Assembly: GCF_905397435.1 (NCBI RefSeq)
Contig: NZ_CAJPVI010000024.1
Location: 1-64,000, forward strand
Origin: Cupriavidus numazuensis
GTDB taxonomy: Bacteria > Pseudomonadota > Gammaproteobacteria > Burkholderiales > Burkholderiaceae
Direction of reading: 5' to 3'
DNA length: 64,000 nucleotides
The notes beneath the pieces are model-generated. The model had not been told where the DNA came from, ran no database searches, and saw nothing but the letters and a program-made list of their open reading frames with translations. Below are positions 35,664-44,759 of this stretch, piece after piece; position 1 is the stretch's first letter; each line of letters opens with the position of its first letter. The position numbers and the translations under genes were made by a program.

Positions 35664-36323
35664 TCACTTCTTCTGCGGCGCAAGGCTGGCGAGGTAGGTC
35701 GCCATCGCCTTGCGGTCCTGCGCTGACGCGGCCGTGGCAATGCGCTGCATCATGCCGGTCGGGTCGCTGCGCGCGCCGTCGGCAAACGCGTCGAACTGCG
35801 CCAGCAGGTAGTCATAGCCCTGGCCGGCAAGACGCGGAAACTGGTCATGCCCCATCAGCTTGCCGCCGTGGCACGCAACGCAGTTGCCGGATGCCACCAG
35901 GTCCTTGCCCTTCGCCAGCAGCGCGGCATCCGGGGCGAAGTACCGGTTATCGGCGGCCGGCTGCCTGGCGAAGTGGTCGGCCAGATGGTTGATCTCGGTC
36001 TCGCTCATGGTCATGGCCAGCGGGCCCATGGTCGGATTGGGCCGCTCGCCGCTGGCGAACTTGTGGAGCTGGGCCGCCACGTACGGCGCCGGCTGCCCGG
36101 CCAGGCTCGGATAGCCCTGATGCAGCGAATTGCCCTTGGCACCATGGCAGCCGATGCACACGTCGGACACGTGTGGCCAGGGTCCGCTATTGGCCTCGTA
36201 GACCGCCGCCGACGCCGAGATATAGCGGTCGAGCCGATACAGGCCGACGAGGTCGGCACCAAAGTAAGCGAGCAGCCCCGCGACGATCACGCCGGGGATG
36301 CCCAGCCATATGCGTTTCTTCAT
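35664..36323 (-). CDS. Diheme cytochrome c (c4-like), amine-oxidase partner 1
   Basis: A 219-residue exported or membrane-anchored diheme cytochrome. An uncleaved or signal helix (residues 5-25) precedes two heme motifs, CIGCH at 56-60 and CVACH at 148-152, each followed by a Met candidate (NPTMGP at 99, TGMMQ near 191). The layout and the YPSLAGQPAPYVAAQL and PRLAGQGYDYLLAQF repeats are those of cytochrome c4. Both heme motifs are at the same positions as in the cytochrome at 56236. It starts nine bases after the Tat-exported amine oxidase and is probably its electron acceptor. Confidence 0.88.
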   Translation of the reverse strand: MKKRIWLGIPGVIVAGLLAYFGADLVGLYRLDRYISASAAVYEANSGPWPHVSDVCIGCHGAKGNSLHQGYPSLAGQPAPYVAAQLHKFASGERPNPTMGPLAMTMSETEINHLADHFARQPAADNRYFAPDAALLAKGKDLVASGNCVACHGGKLMGHDQFPRLAGQGYDYLLAQFDAFADGARSDPTGMMQRIATAASAQDRKAMATYLASLAPQKK

Positions 36324-36332
36324 TCCTGTCTC

Positions 36333-37823
36333 CTAAGCGCGGCGCAGGGCGTTGAGCGCCTGGAGCGCAGCCTGGTGGCCCGATCGCACGGCGCCGTCCA
36401 TATAGCCGGCCCAGATCTCCGCGGTTTCGGTGCCGGACCAGATAAGCTGCCCGCAGGGCGGGCGCAGCGCTGCGCCATGCGTGCTCCAGAAGCCCGGGGG
36501 AATAGCGGACACGCACGTGATGGTCCACGGGTCGGCGCGACCCCAGTCGTGATCGTGGAACGACACGGGGGACAGCGCCTCGCGGCCGAAGGCCTGTGCA
36601 TAGATCTCCGACAGGAACCGCTGCGCGACCTGGTGATCCGATGGCATCGACGCGTTCGAGATAAAGGCGTTGATGACACCGATCTCGCCCCCAGGCGGGG
36701 AGTTGTCGAAGGCCCACAGGATGGGCCCGTTGACCTGGAAGATGTGCCCGTTCAATCCTTTGTCGCGCCAGAACGGACGCGAATAGACCATGGCCGTCTT
36801 GCGCGCCGGCGAGTGGGCGGGCCAGGCGCGTTGCAGCGCGGCGCGCTGCGGCGGCAATGGCGGATCGAAGCGGATCTGCTGGCACAACGGCGGACTCAGG
36901 GCCATGATGACCTGGCGCGCGCGCACCTCGCCCCGGTCCGTGTGCAGCGTGACGACGTCGCGATCCCAGTTCGAAATCTTTCGGACCGGACTCGACAGAC
37001 GCACCCGCTTGCCCAGTGCCTGCGCCATCCTGGTGCTCAGCACTTGCGAGCCGCCCACGAATCGCGTTTCCTGCGCGCTGTGCTTGATGCTGTCGAGCTG
37101 CATGTAGTCGCAGGCGGCCGAGTTGATCATCGACAGGAAATGAAGCATGCCCATCTTGGCCGGCATCACGCCGCCGGAGAGCGCGATGCTCGCATTCCAG
37201 CCGGTGCGCTCGTCGGGCTTGATGTTCTGCCTGGCGAGCCAGTCGCCGACCGACAGCTTGTCCAGTTCGGCGACCTTCGGCGACTTCCATGGCGCGCCGG
37301 AAGGCACGTCGCGCGACAGGCCGCTGAGCTTGCCACCGATCGCCTCGTCGCTGCCGAACGTGCCCTTGAGGTCCATCTCCACGCGGCCGTCACCGCCGAG
37401 GATGACGGTGTTTCCCTTGTAGTAGCTCGGGAACGTGCCGACCTCGAGTTCGCGCGCCAGATCCGCCACTGCGGTCTGGCCGGGGCCGATCCACTGGCCG
37501 CCGACCTCGGACACCTGCCCCACGCCGACGTCGTAGTTGAGGGTCCGTCCCCCTACGCGGTTGCGCGCTTCCAACACGACGAAGGATTCGCAGCCGGCGT
37601 GGCGCAGGTCCCGCGCCGCGGTCAGGCCCGCCAGGCCTGCGCCCACGATGACGACATCAAGGACATCTTCCGGCCCGGCGGCCTTGGCCATGCCGGGGCC
37701 AAGCCCGATGGTTCCCACGGCCGTCGAGGTCGCGGCGATCTTCAGCAGTTGCCTTCGCTGCGTGTTGATGGATCCGTCGGTGGATTTGCCGATGGATTTG
37801 TCAGCGGACGAGTTCTTGCCCAT
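36333..37823 (-). CDS. Tat-exported flavin amine oxidase/dehydrogenase, copy 1
   Basis: A 496-residue FAD enzyme of the monoamine oxidase family. The ATG at 37823 opens a Tat signal with RRQLLK at 23-28 and a hydrophobic region to about AKA at 48. FAD-binding VVIVGAGLAG (57-66), NRVGGRT and the C-terminal WSGTETAEIWAGYMDGAVRSG are all present. It should oxidise a C-N bond in the periplasm. The adjacent diheme cytochrome suggests it is a dehydrogenase passing electrons to cytochrome c, as known for the nicotine enzyme NicA2 with CycN, rather than an oxygen-using oxidase. A paralog with its own cytochrome lies at 54682. Confidence 0.88.
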   Translation of the reverse strand: MGKNSSADKSIGKSTDGSINTQRRQLLKIAATSTAVGTIGLGPGMAKAAGPEDVLDVVIVGAGLAGLTAARDLRHAGCESFVVLEARNRVGGRTLNYDVGVGQVSEVGGQWIGPGQTAVADLARELEVGTFPSYYKGNTVILGGDGRVEMDLKGTFGSDEAIGGKLSGLSRDVPSGAPWKSPKVAELDKLSVGDWLARQNIKPDERTGWNASIALSGGVMPAKMGMLHFLSMINSAACDYMQLDSIKHSAQETRFVGGSQVLSTRMAQALGKRVRLSSPVRKISNWDRDVVTLHTDRGEVRARQVIMALSPPLCQQIRFDPPLPPQRAALQRAWPAHSPARKTAMVYSRPFWRDKGLNGHIFQVNGPILWAFDNSPPGGEIGVINAFISNASMPSDHQVAQRFLSEIYAQAFGREALSPVSFHDHDWGRADPWTITCVSAIPPGFWSTHGAALRPPCGQLIWSGTETAEIWAGYMDGAVRSGHQAALQALNALRRA

Positions 37824-37861
37824 TGTCCATTGCCCTTCACTGTCTCTTGCTACTTGTTGTC

Positions 37862-38230
37862 TCATTGCGGATCGACCGCAAACCGGCGCGCGCCGGCGCC
37901 CCCGCGCATGCTTCTGTGCCGTACGGCCCAGACCAGCGCGCGCAGCGCCTGCTGGTTGCCCTGCTGCACGGCGGCCGTGCATTGCTCCAGCACGTCCTGT
38001 TCCGGGAACAGCATCAGCTCGGCCGCGCTCCCGAGGACCAGCGCGATATGGAACGGCGAACGCGTCACAAGCGCGTGCCGCAGCAGGCTGGACACGCGCC
38101 GCTCGATCGCGGCGCGATCCGTCGCATCCTCCCGGATACGCGCCACGGCAGCCCGGATCAGATGGAGCAGCTCGCCGGACGTATGCTGCAGTCCGCCAGA
38201 AGCCGTAGTTGTGCTGGTACTCGAGGTCAT
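37862..38230 (-). CDS. Small hypothetical protein in the acyl-CoA dehydrogenase operon
   Basis: Not recognised. The 122-residue frame from the ATG at 38230 is mainly helical (GELLHLIRAAVARIRE, ERRVSSLLRHAL, HIALVLGSAAELMLF, DVLEQCTAAVQQGN) after a Thr/Ser-rich start. There is no signal peptide or obvious motif. It begins 25 bases after the acyl-CoA dehydrogenase stop and ends 38 bases before the amine oxidase start, so it is co-transcribed with both. Confidence 0.6.
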   Translation of the reverse strand: MTSSTSTTTASGGLQHTSGELLHLIRAAVARIREDATDRAAIERRVSSLLRHALVTRSPFHIALVLGSAAELMLFPEQDVLEQCTAAVQQGNQQALRALVWAVRHRSMRGGAGARRFAVDPQ

Positions 38231-38255
38231 GGCTGCTACCGGCTGCCCGCGCGCG

Positions 38256-39545
38256 TTATTCGCGCCCCCATCCGTCCTGGTAGAGCCGGCTGGCGAGCAC
38301 GCCCAGGCGCGACGTGAGGATGTAGTTCTCGCCATCCTCGATCAGCGCGGAGCGCACATCGCGGAACAGCTTCTCGATCGGGAACTCGCGCGTGGTGCCG
38401 TTGGCGCCGAACAGCTGGAATGCCTCGTGCGCGATCTTCATCGCCTCTTCGGTCACGCTGACCTTGGCCTGCGCCGTTGCGTAAGGGTGGCTCTGCGGCG
38501 ACAGGCGCGCGAACGCCAGGCTGCGGCGCGCGATGGCACGCGCCATCTCGAGACGGCGCAGCATCTCGCCCACGCGCAACTGCGTCATCTGGTGTTCGAT
38601 CAGCAGCGCCCCGCCCTGCTTGCGCTCGTGGCAATAGGCCAGCGCCAGCTCGAAGGCCGCGCGCGCGACGCCGACGAAGACCTGGCACATGTGGGTACCC
38701 GCAAACGACCAGGTCGATGCCAGATTGCCGAGATACTCGTCCTTCAGCGCGATGGCGAAGCGCTTCGGCACCCTGACGTTGTCGAAATAGATTTCGCCCT
38801 GTGGCAGCGAGCGCTGGCCGATCTTGTCCAGCGGCTTGCCGCGCGAGATCCCCGGCAGGTTGAGCGGCAGGATCAGGCCGATGCCGTTGGTGAAGGCGCC
38901 ATGCTCGCCGCTGCCATAGAAGCCGTCGCCATAGTCCGCCGCCATATAGGCCAGCGCGACCTGCGCGACCGAACCGTTCGACACCCATGCCGAGCTCTGG
39001 CCGTTGATGACGATCTCGTCGGCGCCCACCTTCGCGGTGACGTTGCCAATGGGCTGCCTGCCGCCATCGCTGAGTTCCTCGCGGTACAGAATCGCGGCGT
39101 CGGAACCGCGGTCGGGCTGCGTGTTCATCCAGCAGCCGACTTTGCCCGTGCACATGTCGATCAGTTCCTGGTTGCCGAGCGATTGCGCCATCGTCAGCGG
39201 CATGGTCGCGGCGCCGAGCGAAACGGCCAGGCCTGAATCCCCCCAACCGAGCTCCTCGCCGATCAGCGATTCGATGCGCACGGCGACCTCCGGCGGGAAC
39301 TGGGCGATCAGCTGCGGATCGAGCCCGAGCTTCGCGCTTTCGAACACCGCGGCCCAGTACGGAGAACCCGGGGCAATGACCTGCTCCGGCGTCATGCGGT
39401 CAAGCTCGCGGCCCACCGGCCGCAGCACCTCGCGCGCAAACCGGTGCACGGTCTGCAGGATCGCGTTTTCCTCTTCGCCCAGCGGGGTCTCGAAGCCGGT
39501 CATGCCAACCGCGGGCAAGGCCGCGGTCTTGTTCAGACGAATCAT
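38256..39545 (-). CDS. Acyl-CoA dehydrogenase
   Basis: A 429-residue acyl-CoA dehydrogenase. The N-terminal helical domain starts near residue 20, the middle domain contains MNTQPDRGSDAA and NGQSSAWVSNG, and the C-terminal helical domain has QVFVGVARAAFELALAY and FQLFGANGTTREFPIEKLFRD. It would introduce a double bond into an acyl-CoA using FAD. The ATG at 39545 is preceded by AAGGGAG. It heads an operon on the minus strand running through the amine oxidase, cytochrome c, membrane protein, phosphotransferase and SDR genes. Its promoter contains operator 1. Confidence 0.88.
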   Translation of the reverse strand: MIRLNKTAALPAVGMTGFETPLGEEENAILQTVHRFAREVLRPVGRELDRMTPEQVIAPGSPYWAAVFESAKLGLDPQLIAQFPPEVAVRIESLIGEELGWGDSGLAVSLGAATMPLTMAQSLGNQELIDMCTGKVGCWMNTQPDRGSDAAILYREELSDGGRQPIGNVTAKVGADEIVINGQSSAWVSNGSVAQVALAYMAADYGDGFYGSGEHGAFTNGIGLILPLNLPGISRGKPLDKIGQRSLPQGEIYFDNVRVPKRFAIALKDEYLGNLASTWSFAGTHMCQVFVGVARAAFELALAYCHERKQGGALLIEHQMTQLRVGEMLRRLEMARAIARRSLAFARLSPQSHPYATAQAKVSVTEEAMKIAHEAFQLFGANGTTREFPIEKLFRDVRSALIEDGENYILTSRLGVLASRLYQDGWGRE

Positions 39546-39605
39546 CTCTGTCTCCCTTCTCGTGAATACAAGCGCCCCGGATGACTACTTGGACCGGCCG
39601 CCTCA

Positions 39606-39625
39606 TTTGTAGAACACTATACAAA
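39606..39625. promoter_or_regulatory. Operator 1 of the amine-oxidase cluster
   Basis: TTTGTA-GAACACTA-TACAAA is a perfect 6-8-6 inverted repeat covering the -10 element of the acyl-CoA dehydrogenase promoter. An almost identical repeat is at 54489-54508 and a related one at 53111-53130, each at the same place relative to a minus-strand -35. The TetR gene next door (39713) is the obvious candidate binder. Confidence 0.7.
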
Positions 39626-39644
39626 ACATAGGTCATGTTGCCAA
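39616..39644 (-). promoter_or_regulatory. Sigma-70 promoter of the acyl-CoA dehydrogenase operon
   Basis: On the minus strand TTGGCA (39639-39644) and TATAGT (39616-39621) are 17 bases apart, giving a start near 39609 and a leader of about 64 bases. The -10 lies inside operator 1, so binding would block RNA polymerase. Confidence 0.7.
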
Positions 39645-39662
39645 ACATAAAAGCATAAAAAA

Positions 39663-39684
39663 AAGACAGGGTATTCCCTGTCTT
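39663..39684 (-). terminator. Intrinsic terminator of the TetR gene
   Basis: AAGACAGGG-AATA-CCCTGTCTT folds as a 9-bp stem with a 4-base loop on the minus strand and is followed by a run of eight T. It lies 29 bases beyond the TetR stop. The same hairpin core recurs at 54547-54564. Confidence 0.75.
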
Positions 39685-39712
39685 CTTCGCGAAAGCAACG
39701 ACGTTGTGGCGT

Positions 39713-40399
39713 CTAGCCGGCTTCCTGGGTCGCCTGCTCCCCAAGCACGAGATGATTGACCGCAGCCCGGAACGCGCTGTCGAGGCCGCGCGGGTTGTCG
39801 CGCTTGCGCCGCCCCGAGCCGAGTTGCATCGCAAGGCCATCTGCCATCGCAATCAGCAACGACGCGATATGCAGGCTCTCCGCGGTCTTCAGTTCCGGAT
39901 TCACGGCGCGCGCCAGCTCCGCAATGCCGCGCGTGAGCGTCTCGTACCAATCGTCGAACATGCGCGCGCACTCGGGATCGGTCGAAGCCAGCGACACGAA
40001 GTGCCACCACAGCGCCGAGTCCTTGGCGTTCCTTGCGTCGACGAGCGCCTTGTCCAGCAGCGCGTCGAGCGCTTCGCGCGGCTTCAGCTTGCTGTCCAGC
40101 GCGCGCCTCAGGTCCTCCAGGTAGGCGTCGATGATCGGCGCCATGATGGCCCGCAGCACGGCCTGCCGGGTCGGGAAGTAATACTGGAGGTTGCTGATGC
40201 TGATACCCGCGCCGGTCGCCACGGCGCGCAGCGAGAATTCCAGGCTGCCGCCTTCGAGCAGCAGTTTTCTTGCCACGCGGACGATGGCATTGCGCGTGCG
40301 CAGGCCCTGGGCCCGCAGGCTGTCGGGGTCTGCTCCGGTGGACGCCGCGCTCGTTGTGCGCCGCTTTCTCGGGGTGCGCTGCTCCGTAGGCACTGTCAT
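39713..40399 (-). CDS. TetR family regulator of the amine-oxidase cluster
   Basis: A 228-residue regulator. The helix-turn-helix spans about residues 34-80 (RNAIVRVARKLLLEGG, FSLRAVATGAGISISNLQYYFPTRQAVL). The C-terminal domain is of the TetR_C type found in regulators of catabolic and fatty-acid genes. It is flanked upstream by the FAD-oxidoreductase gene and downstream by the acyl-CoA dehydrogenase operon on the same strand. Its own terminator follows. Operators 1-3 suggest a regulon including itself or its neighbours; the inducer could be an acyl-CoA or the amine. Confidence 0.87.
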   Translation of the reverse strand: MTVPTEQRTPRKRRTTSAASTGADPDSLRAQGLRTRNAIVRVARKLLLEGGSLEFSLRAVATGAGISISNLQYYFPTRQAVLRAIMAPIIDAYLEDLRRALDSKLKPREALDALLDKALVDARNAKDSALWWHFVSLASTDPECARMFDDWYETLTRGIAELARAVNPELKTAESLHIASLLIAMADGLAMQLGSGRRKRDNPRGLDSAFRAAVNHLVLGEQATQEAG

Positions 40400-40574
40400 C
40401 GCTTCTGCCTTGAATCAGGGCCGTTTCGGCACTGGGAAAGGTTGGAACGGATCGCGCCAGCGGGTCGCTGGGCGGGCGTCATTATAGCTGACGCCCGTCG
40501 GGGCGCATGGCGCCTGAGCCTCTTCTGCGGTGGTTTTCTCCTTCTGAAGTGATAGTGACGGCGCGGTTCGCCGC

Positions 40575-41924
40575 CTATCGGATCACGGCGTGCCGCGCCC
40601 TGCGGTTCACCCGGTCGTCCAGCATGTTGGCCACGCCCAGCGCGGAATTGACCGCGCACCACTGCAACGGTTCCGGCAGCGTCGACGGCGTCTTGTGGTG
40701 CAACGCCGACAGCAGCGGGTGCCCGCTGCCGCGGATGCGTTCTGCCAGCAGCAGCCCCATCAGCGACTGGGTGCCGACGCCATGACCCGAACACCCGGCC
40801 GTGTAGAGGATGTTCCGCTGCGCGCCCGCTTCGCCGACCACGGGCAATGCATCGTAGGCGAAGCTGATATAGCCGCTCCAGCATGCGCGGATGGCAATGT
40901 CTCCGAGCATCGGGAAGCGCTCATGCAGGCCAGTCGCCAGTTCACGGTAGCTGGCCTCGTCCGGCACATTCGGTGTCTGCCGGCCATAGACGTAGTGCAG
41001 CCGCTTCGTCGTCAGCACGAGCGTGTTGCGGGCTGTCAGGCGATGGCTCTCCATGGTCCAGTGCGCGGTCACGATGCCCTCGCGCCGTGGCCAGCCGAGC
41101 GACGCCAGTTGCGCCGCCGACAGCGGCTCGGTCTCGATTGCGGAAACGCGCAGCGGTATCACCTTGTCGCGCAGCAAACCAAGCTGCGGCGTATAGGCAT
41201 TGGTGGCGAGCACCAGGAATGGCGCCCGCACGCTGCCCCGCGTGGTGTGCACTGTGACAGTGTCGCCTTCGGTCCACGAAACCACCGCCGTGTTCTCGTA
41301 AATCCTCACCCCAGCACGCAGCGCCGCCCGCCGCAGCCCCATCACATACTTGCCCGGATCGAGCGTACCGCCGCTCGGCACGTAACAACCGAACAGAAAC
41401 GCCGGCGGAATGCCGCGTGCCCGCATGGCGGCATCGTCCAGGAACTCGCCCGGCGAGCCGAGTTCCACGCCCATCCGCATGCTCTCGCGCAGCTTCTTCT
41501 CCTGCGACGGATGAACGCCCGCGCGGATGATGCCGGAGGCGTTGTAGTCGCAGTCGATGCCGTACTCGGCAAGCTTGCGCTCCACGTAGTCGACGCCTTC
41601 ATCGTAGAAGCTGACGATCTGCTTCGCCTGCTCATGCCCGACGCGTTTCAGGAACAGGTCGTACTCGAGCCCCTGCCCGCCCGCGAGATAGCCGGCGTTG
41701 CGACCGCTTGCGCCGAAGCCGGCGAACTCGCGTTCCAGGACGATCACCTTCGCGCCGCGGGCGGTCAACTCCAGCGCAGTCGAAAGCCCTGCAAAGCCGG
41801 CGCCGACGATCACCACGTCCGCGCTGGCCTGGCCTTCCAGTTCCGGTTGCGGATCCTGCGGCGCCTCCACCCATCCGCCGAGCGGGCGATATGCATGCCT
41901 GCTCTGCCCGTCGAATCCTGCCAT
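40575..41924 (-). CDS. FAD-dependent oxidoreductase, DAO/PuuB type
   Basis: A 449-residue enzyme of the D-amino acid oxidase-like superfamily. The FAD site VVIVGAGFAGLSTALEL is at 37-53 and the typical EFAGFGASGRNAGYLAGG follows, as in gamma-glutamylputrescine oxidase (PuuB) and related amine oxidases. The C-terminus has WSGYISFAYDALPVVGE and TAGCSGHGVGTQSLMG. It has no signal peptide, so it acts in the cytoplasm, probably on a secondary or primary amine or an amino acid. It is the last gene of the long operon that begins at 54459. Confidence 0.87.
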   Translation of the reverse strand: MAGFDGQSRHAYRPLGGWVEAPQDPQPELEGQASADVVIVGAGFAGLSTALELTARGAKVIVLEREFAGFGASGRNAGYLAGGQGLEYDLFLKRVGHEQAKQIVSFYDEGVDYVERKLAEYGIDCDYNASGIIRAGVHPSQEKKLRESMRMGVELGSPGEFLDDAAMRARGIPPAFLFGCYVPSGGTLDPGKYVMGLRRAALRAGVRIYENTAVVSWTEGDTVTVHTTRGSVRAPFLVLATNAYTPQLGLLRDKVIPLRVSAIETEPLSAAQLASLGWPRREGIVTAHWTMESHRLTARNTLVLTTKRLHYVYGRQTPNVPDEASYRELATGLHERFPMLGDIAIRACWSGYISFAYDALPVVGEAGAQRNILYTAGCSGHGVGTQSLMGLLLAERIRGSGHPLLSALHHKTPSTLPEPLQWCAVNSALGVANMLDDRVNRRARHAVIR

Positions 41925-41934
41925 GTCTGTCTCC

Positions 41935-43176
41935 TCAGTCCTTGCTCAGGATATGGATGGCGAGCGCCGCCTCTTCGACGCCCTGCAATCCGCCGCCGTT
42001 CTCCTGGATCGCGCGGCGCGCGCCCTGCACCTGCCGCGCGCCGGCCTCACCGCGCAACTGTGTCACCAGTTCACAGAGCTGACCGATGCCTGTCGCTCCC
42101 AGCGGATGGCCCTTGGATTCGAGCCCGCCCGAGGTGTTGATGGGAATGCGGCCGCCCAGCGTGAAATCGCCGCGCTCCGCCGCCGGACCACCTTCGCCGA
42201 ACGGTACGAGCCCTAGATTCTCGGCCTGGATGATTTCGCCCATGGCCGAGGCGTCGTGGACTTCCGCGACGTGCATGTCCTGCGGTCCCAGACCTGCCTG
42301 CTCATACGCCTGACGGGCGGCCAGGTGGCCGATGCCCCGTTCTGGCGCATCGACGGGCCGGTGCGTGAAGCTGCGGATGACGCTCGCCGCCACCCGGATG
42401 CAGCGGCTGCGATCCGCGCCGATACGCCGCAGGCCGGCTTCGGTGCACAGAATGGCCGCAGCCGCGCCATCTGAAACTGGCGCGCACATCGGCAGCGTGA
42501 TCGGATAGGTGATCGGCGGCGCGGCCAGTACTTCGTCGATCGTGAACGGCCGGCGGAACTGCGAATGCGGGTTGTGCACCGAATGCCCGTGGTTCTTCGC
42601 CGACACGGCCGCGATCTGGCGCTGTGTCGTGCCATACGTCTTCATGTGATACCGGCACATCGCCGCGTAGATCTTCATGAAGCGGCTGTAGGGCTTGTCG
42701 GACTCCGATCCGGGCGGTGGCTCGACACCCTCCCCGAGCCTGGCCAGCGTCGCGAAGTTTTCCTCGATGCGCGATACGTCCCAGCCCGCTTCGAACAACG
42801 CAAACGACTTCGCCTTGTCCACGACGTTCATCTTTTCGGCGCCGATGGCCAGCGCCACGTCGCATGCGCCGGCCCTGAGCTGCTGCACCGCCAGATTCAC
42901 GGCGCTGCTGCCCGAGGCACATGCATTCTCGATGTTGAACACCGGAATGCCTTCGATCCCGATCTTGCTGAAGACGACCTGTCCGGGGACCGACAACTGC
43001 CCCTGCAGCGCCCCGTTGGTAATGCCGGCATAGAACGCCGCGCCGATGTCCCCGGGCGCGCAGCCGGCGTCCGCGAGCGCGCCGCGCAGCGCCTCGCCAG
43101 CCAGGTCCTCGATGCTGCGTTCGAAATGCCGGCCGAATACGGTCATGGCGATACCGGCGATGTAGATGTTGCTCAT
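41935..43176 (-). CDS. Thiolase family protein (SCP-x / acetyl-CoA acetyltransferase type)
   Basis: A 413-residue thiolase-fold enzyme. The nucleophile is Cys86 in ENACASGSSA; the second active-site regions are EVHDASAMGEI and GGLESKGHPLGATG. These match the SCP-x-like thiolases used for branched or cyclic acyl-CoAs. It would cleave a 3-ketoacyl-CoA. It lies 25 bases before the AMP-ligase stop end and 10 bases before the FAD-oxidoreductase start, in one operon. No DUF35 partner gene is adjacent. Confidence 0.87.
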   Translation of the reverse strand: MSNIYIAGIAMTVFGRHFERSIEDLAGEALRGALADAGCAPGDIGAAFYAGITNGALQGQLSVPGQVVFSKIGIEGIPVFNIENACASGSSAVNLAVQQLRAGACDVALAIGAEKMNVVDKAKSFALFEAGWDVSRIEENFATLARLGEGVEPPPGSESDKPYSRFMKIYAAMCRYHMKTYGTTQRQIAAVSAKNHGHSVHNPHSQFRRPFTIDEVLAAPPITYPITLPMCAPVSDGAAAAILCTEAGLRRIGADRSRCIRVAASVIRSFTHRPVDAPERGIGHLAARQAYEQAGLGPQDMHVAEVHDASAMGEIIQAENLGLVPFGEGGPAAERGDFTLGGRIPINTSGGLESKGHPLGATGIGQLCELVTQLRGEAGARQVQGARRAIQENGGGLQGVEEAALAIHILSKD

Positions 43177-43201
43177 AGCTTGTCGTTCCCCGAATCCCGT
43201 C

Positions 43202-44758
43202 TCAGATCCTGCGTTCCAGGCCCTGCCAGTACTGCTCGCGCAGGTCTTTCTTCAGCACCTTGCCGACCGGGCTGCGCGGCAGCGCGGCGACAAAATCCAC
43301 GCTCTTGGGCGCTTTCACCGAGCCGAGCTTCTGCTTGCACAGGCCGACCAGTTCTTCCGCGCTGACGCTGTGGCCCGCATTGAGCTCCACAACCGCCTTC
43401 ACGGCCTCGCCCCACGTGTCGTCGGGCACGCCGATCACCGCGCAGTCCTGCACCGCCGGGTGGGCCCAGATGACCTGCTCGATTTCGCTCGGGTAGACGT
43501 TGAAGCCGCCGCTGATAATCATGTCCTTCTTGCGGTCGGTGATATGCAGGTAGCCCTCTGCGTCGAGATGGCCGATGTCGCCGGTATGCAGCCAGCCGTC
43601 GATGATGGTTTCGGCGGTCTTCTCGGGCGCTTTGTAGTAGCCCTTCATGACAAGGTCGCCGCGTACGCAGATCTCGCCGCTCTCGCCTTGCGGCAGCACT
43701 TCGCCACGGTCGTCCAGGATCTCGACGCGAATCAGCGGATTGGGCCGGCCAACCGACGACAGCCGCTCGTCCGATGCCAGCCGGCCACCGACGAAGTGCT
43801 CGGCTGGCGTCAGGTAGGAGATCGACGCCGGTGCTTCGGTCTGGCCGTAGCCACCGGCCATGACCGGGCCGAACACCTCGATTGCGCGCTTGAGCTTCTC
43901 GATCGACATCGGCGCGGCGCCATACAGGAAACACTTGAGCGACGAGAAATCCTGCTTCGAGATGCCGGGAATATCGAGCAGCCGATAGATCACGGTGGGC
44001 GGCAGGAAGAACTCCGTCACCCGGTGCCGCGCGATGGCGCCCAGCACAGCCGCGGGATCGGGCTTGGGCAGGACGACCACGGTGCCGCCCCGCGCGGTGC
44101 AAGGCAGCGACAGCATTCCGGCCGTATGCGTCATCGGCGCCGCGGCAAGGTTCACGGGGCGCTCCTCACCCTGATACGGGAACGCGTTCATGAACTGCGC
44201 GAAGTAGGTCTGGTAGGCGCGGTGCGTGTTCATCACGCCCTTGGGCCGGCCCGTGGTGCCGCCCGTGGCGGACAGGGTCACGACATCGTCCATGTCGTAG
44301 TGGATCGCCGGGGCGCTCGACGGCTGGCCCGCGCTCCATGTCGCGAGCGACGGTGCCCACGGCAGGTCGGCGTCGATGCACACCCAGAGCCTGACCTTCG
44401 GCAGCGCGCTGCGCAGCGCGTCGATGACCGGCGCGAACGCCTGCTGGAAGAACAGCACCTCGCAGTCAAAGGCGTCGAGGATGAACTGGTTCTCGTCGGG
44501 CGCGTTGCGTCCGTTGACCGGGATGTAGGCCATTCCCGCGCGCCATAGCCCCAGCGCACATCCCCATGCCGTGACGTCGTTGTCCGCCCAGACGGCGCCC
44601 TTCGTTTCCCTGACGAGCCCTTCGGCGAGCAGTCCGTTGGCGATGCGGCAGGACAGTTCGCCAATCTCGCGGAACGTAAAGCTGCGCTCGTCCTGGATAT
44701 AGGCGATGCCGTGCGGATTCATGCGCAGGCCTCGGTCGAAAAAATCAATGATTGCCAT
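43202..44758 (-). CDS. Acyl-CoA synthetase, AMP-forming
   Basis: A 518-residue adenylate-forming ligase. The motif SATGGTTGRPKG (A3), YGQTEAP (A5), HTGDIGHLDAEGYLHI (A7-A8) and the catalytic lysine in PRSPVGKVLKKDLREQ are all present. The start at 44758 is chosen by homology (MAIIDFFDRGLRMNP). It activates a carboxylate for the thiolase and acyl-CoA dehydrogenase of the cluster. The substrate acid is unknown. The next upstream gene ends one base before its start. Confidence 0.87.
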   Translation of the reverse strand: MAIIDFFDRGLRMNPHGIAYIQDERSFTFREIGELSCRIANGLLAEGLVRETKGAVWADNDVTAWGCALGLWRAGMAYIPVNGRNAPDENQFILDAFDCEVLFFQQAFAPVIDALRSALPKVRLWVCIDADLPWAPSLATWSAGQPSSAPAIHYDMDDVVTLSATGGTTGRPKGVMNTHRAYQTYFAQFMNAFPYQGEERPVNLAAAPMTHTAGMLSLPCTARGGTVVVLPKPDPAAVLGAIARHRVTEFFLPPTVIYRLLDIPGISKQDFSSLKCFLYGAAPMSIEKLKRAIEVFGPVMAGGYGQTEAPASISYLTPAEHFVGGRLASDERLSSVGRPNPLIRVEILDDRGEVLPQGESGEICVRGDLVMKGYYKAPEKTAETIIDGWLHTGDIGHLDAEGYLHITDRKKDMIISGGFNVYPSEIEQVIWAHPAVQDCAVIGVPDDTWGEAVKAVVELNAGHSVSAEELVGLCKQKLGSVKAPKSVDFVAALPRSPVGKVLKKDLREQYWQGLERRI

Positions 44759-44759
44759 G

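Noticed and set aside
35847..39236. 1129-codon plus-strand frame spanning cytochrome, oxidase and acyl-CoA dehydrogenase genes
   Set aside because: It crosses several well-supported minus-strand genes and has no recognisable domain.
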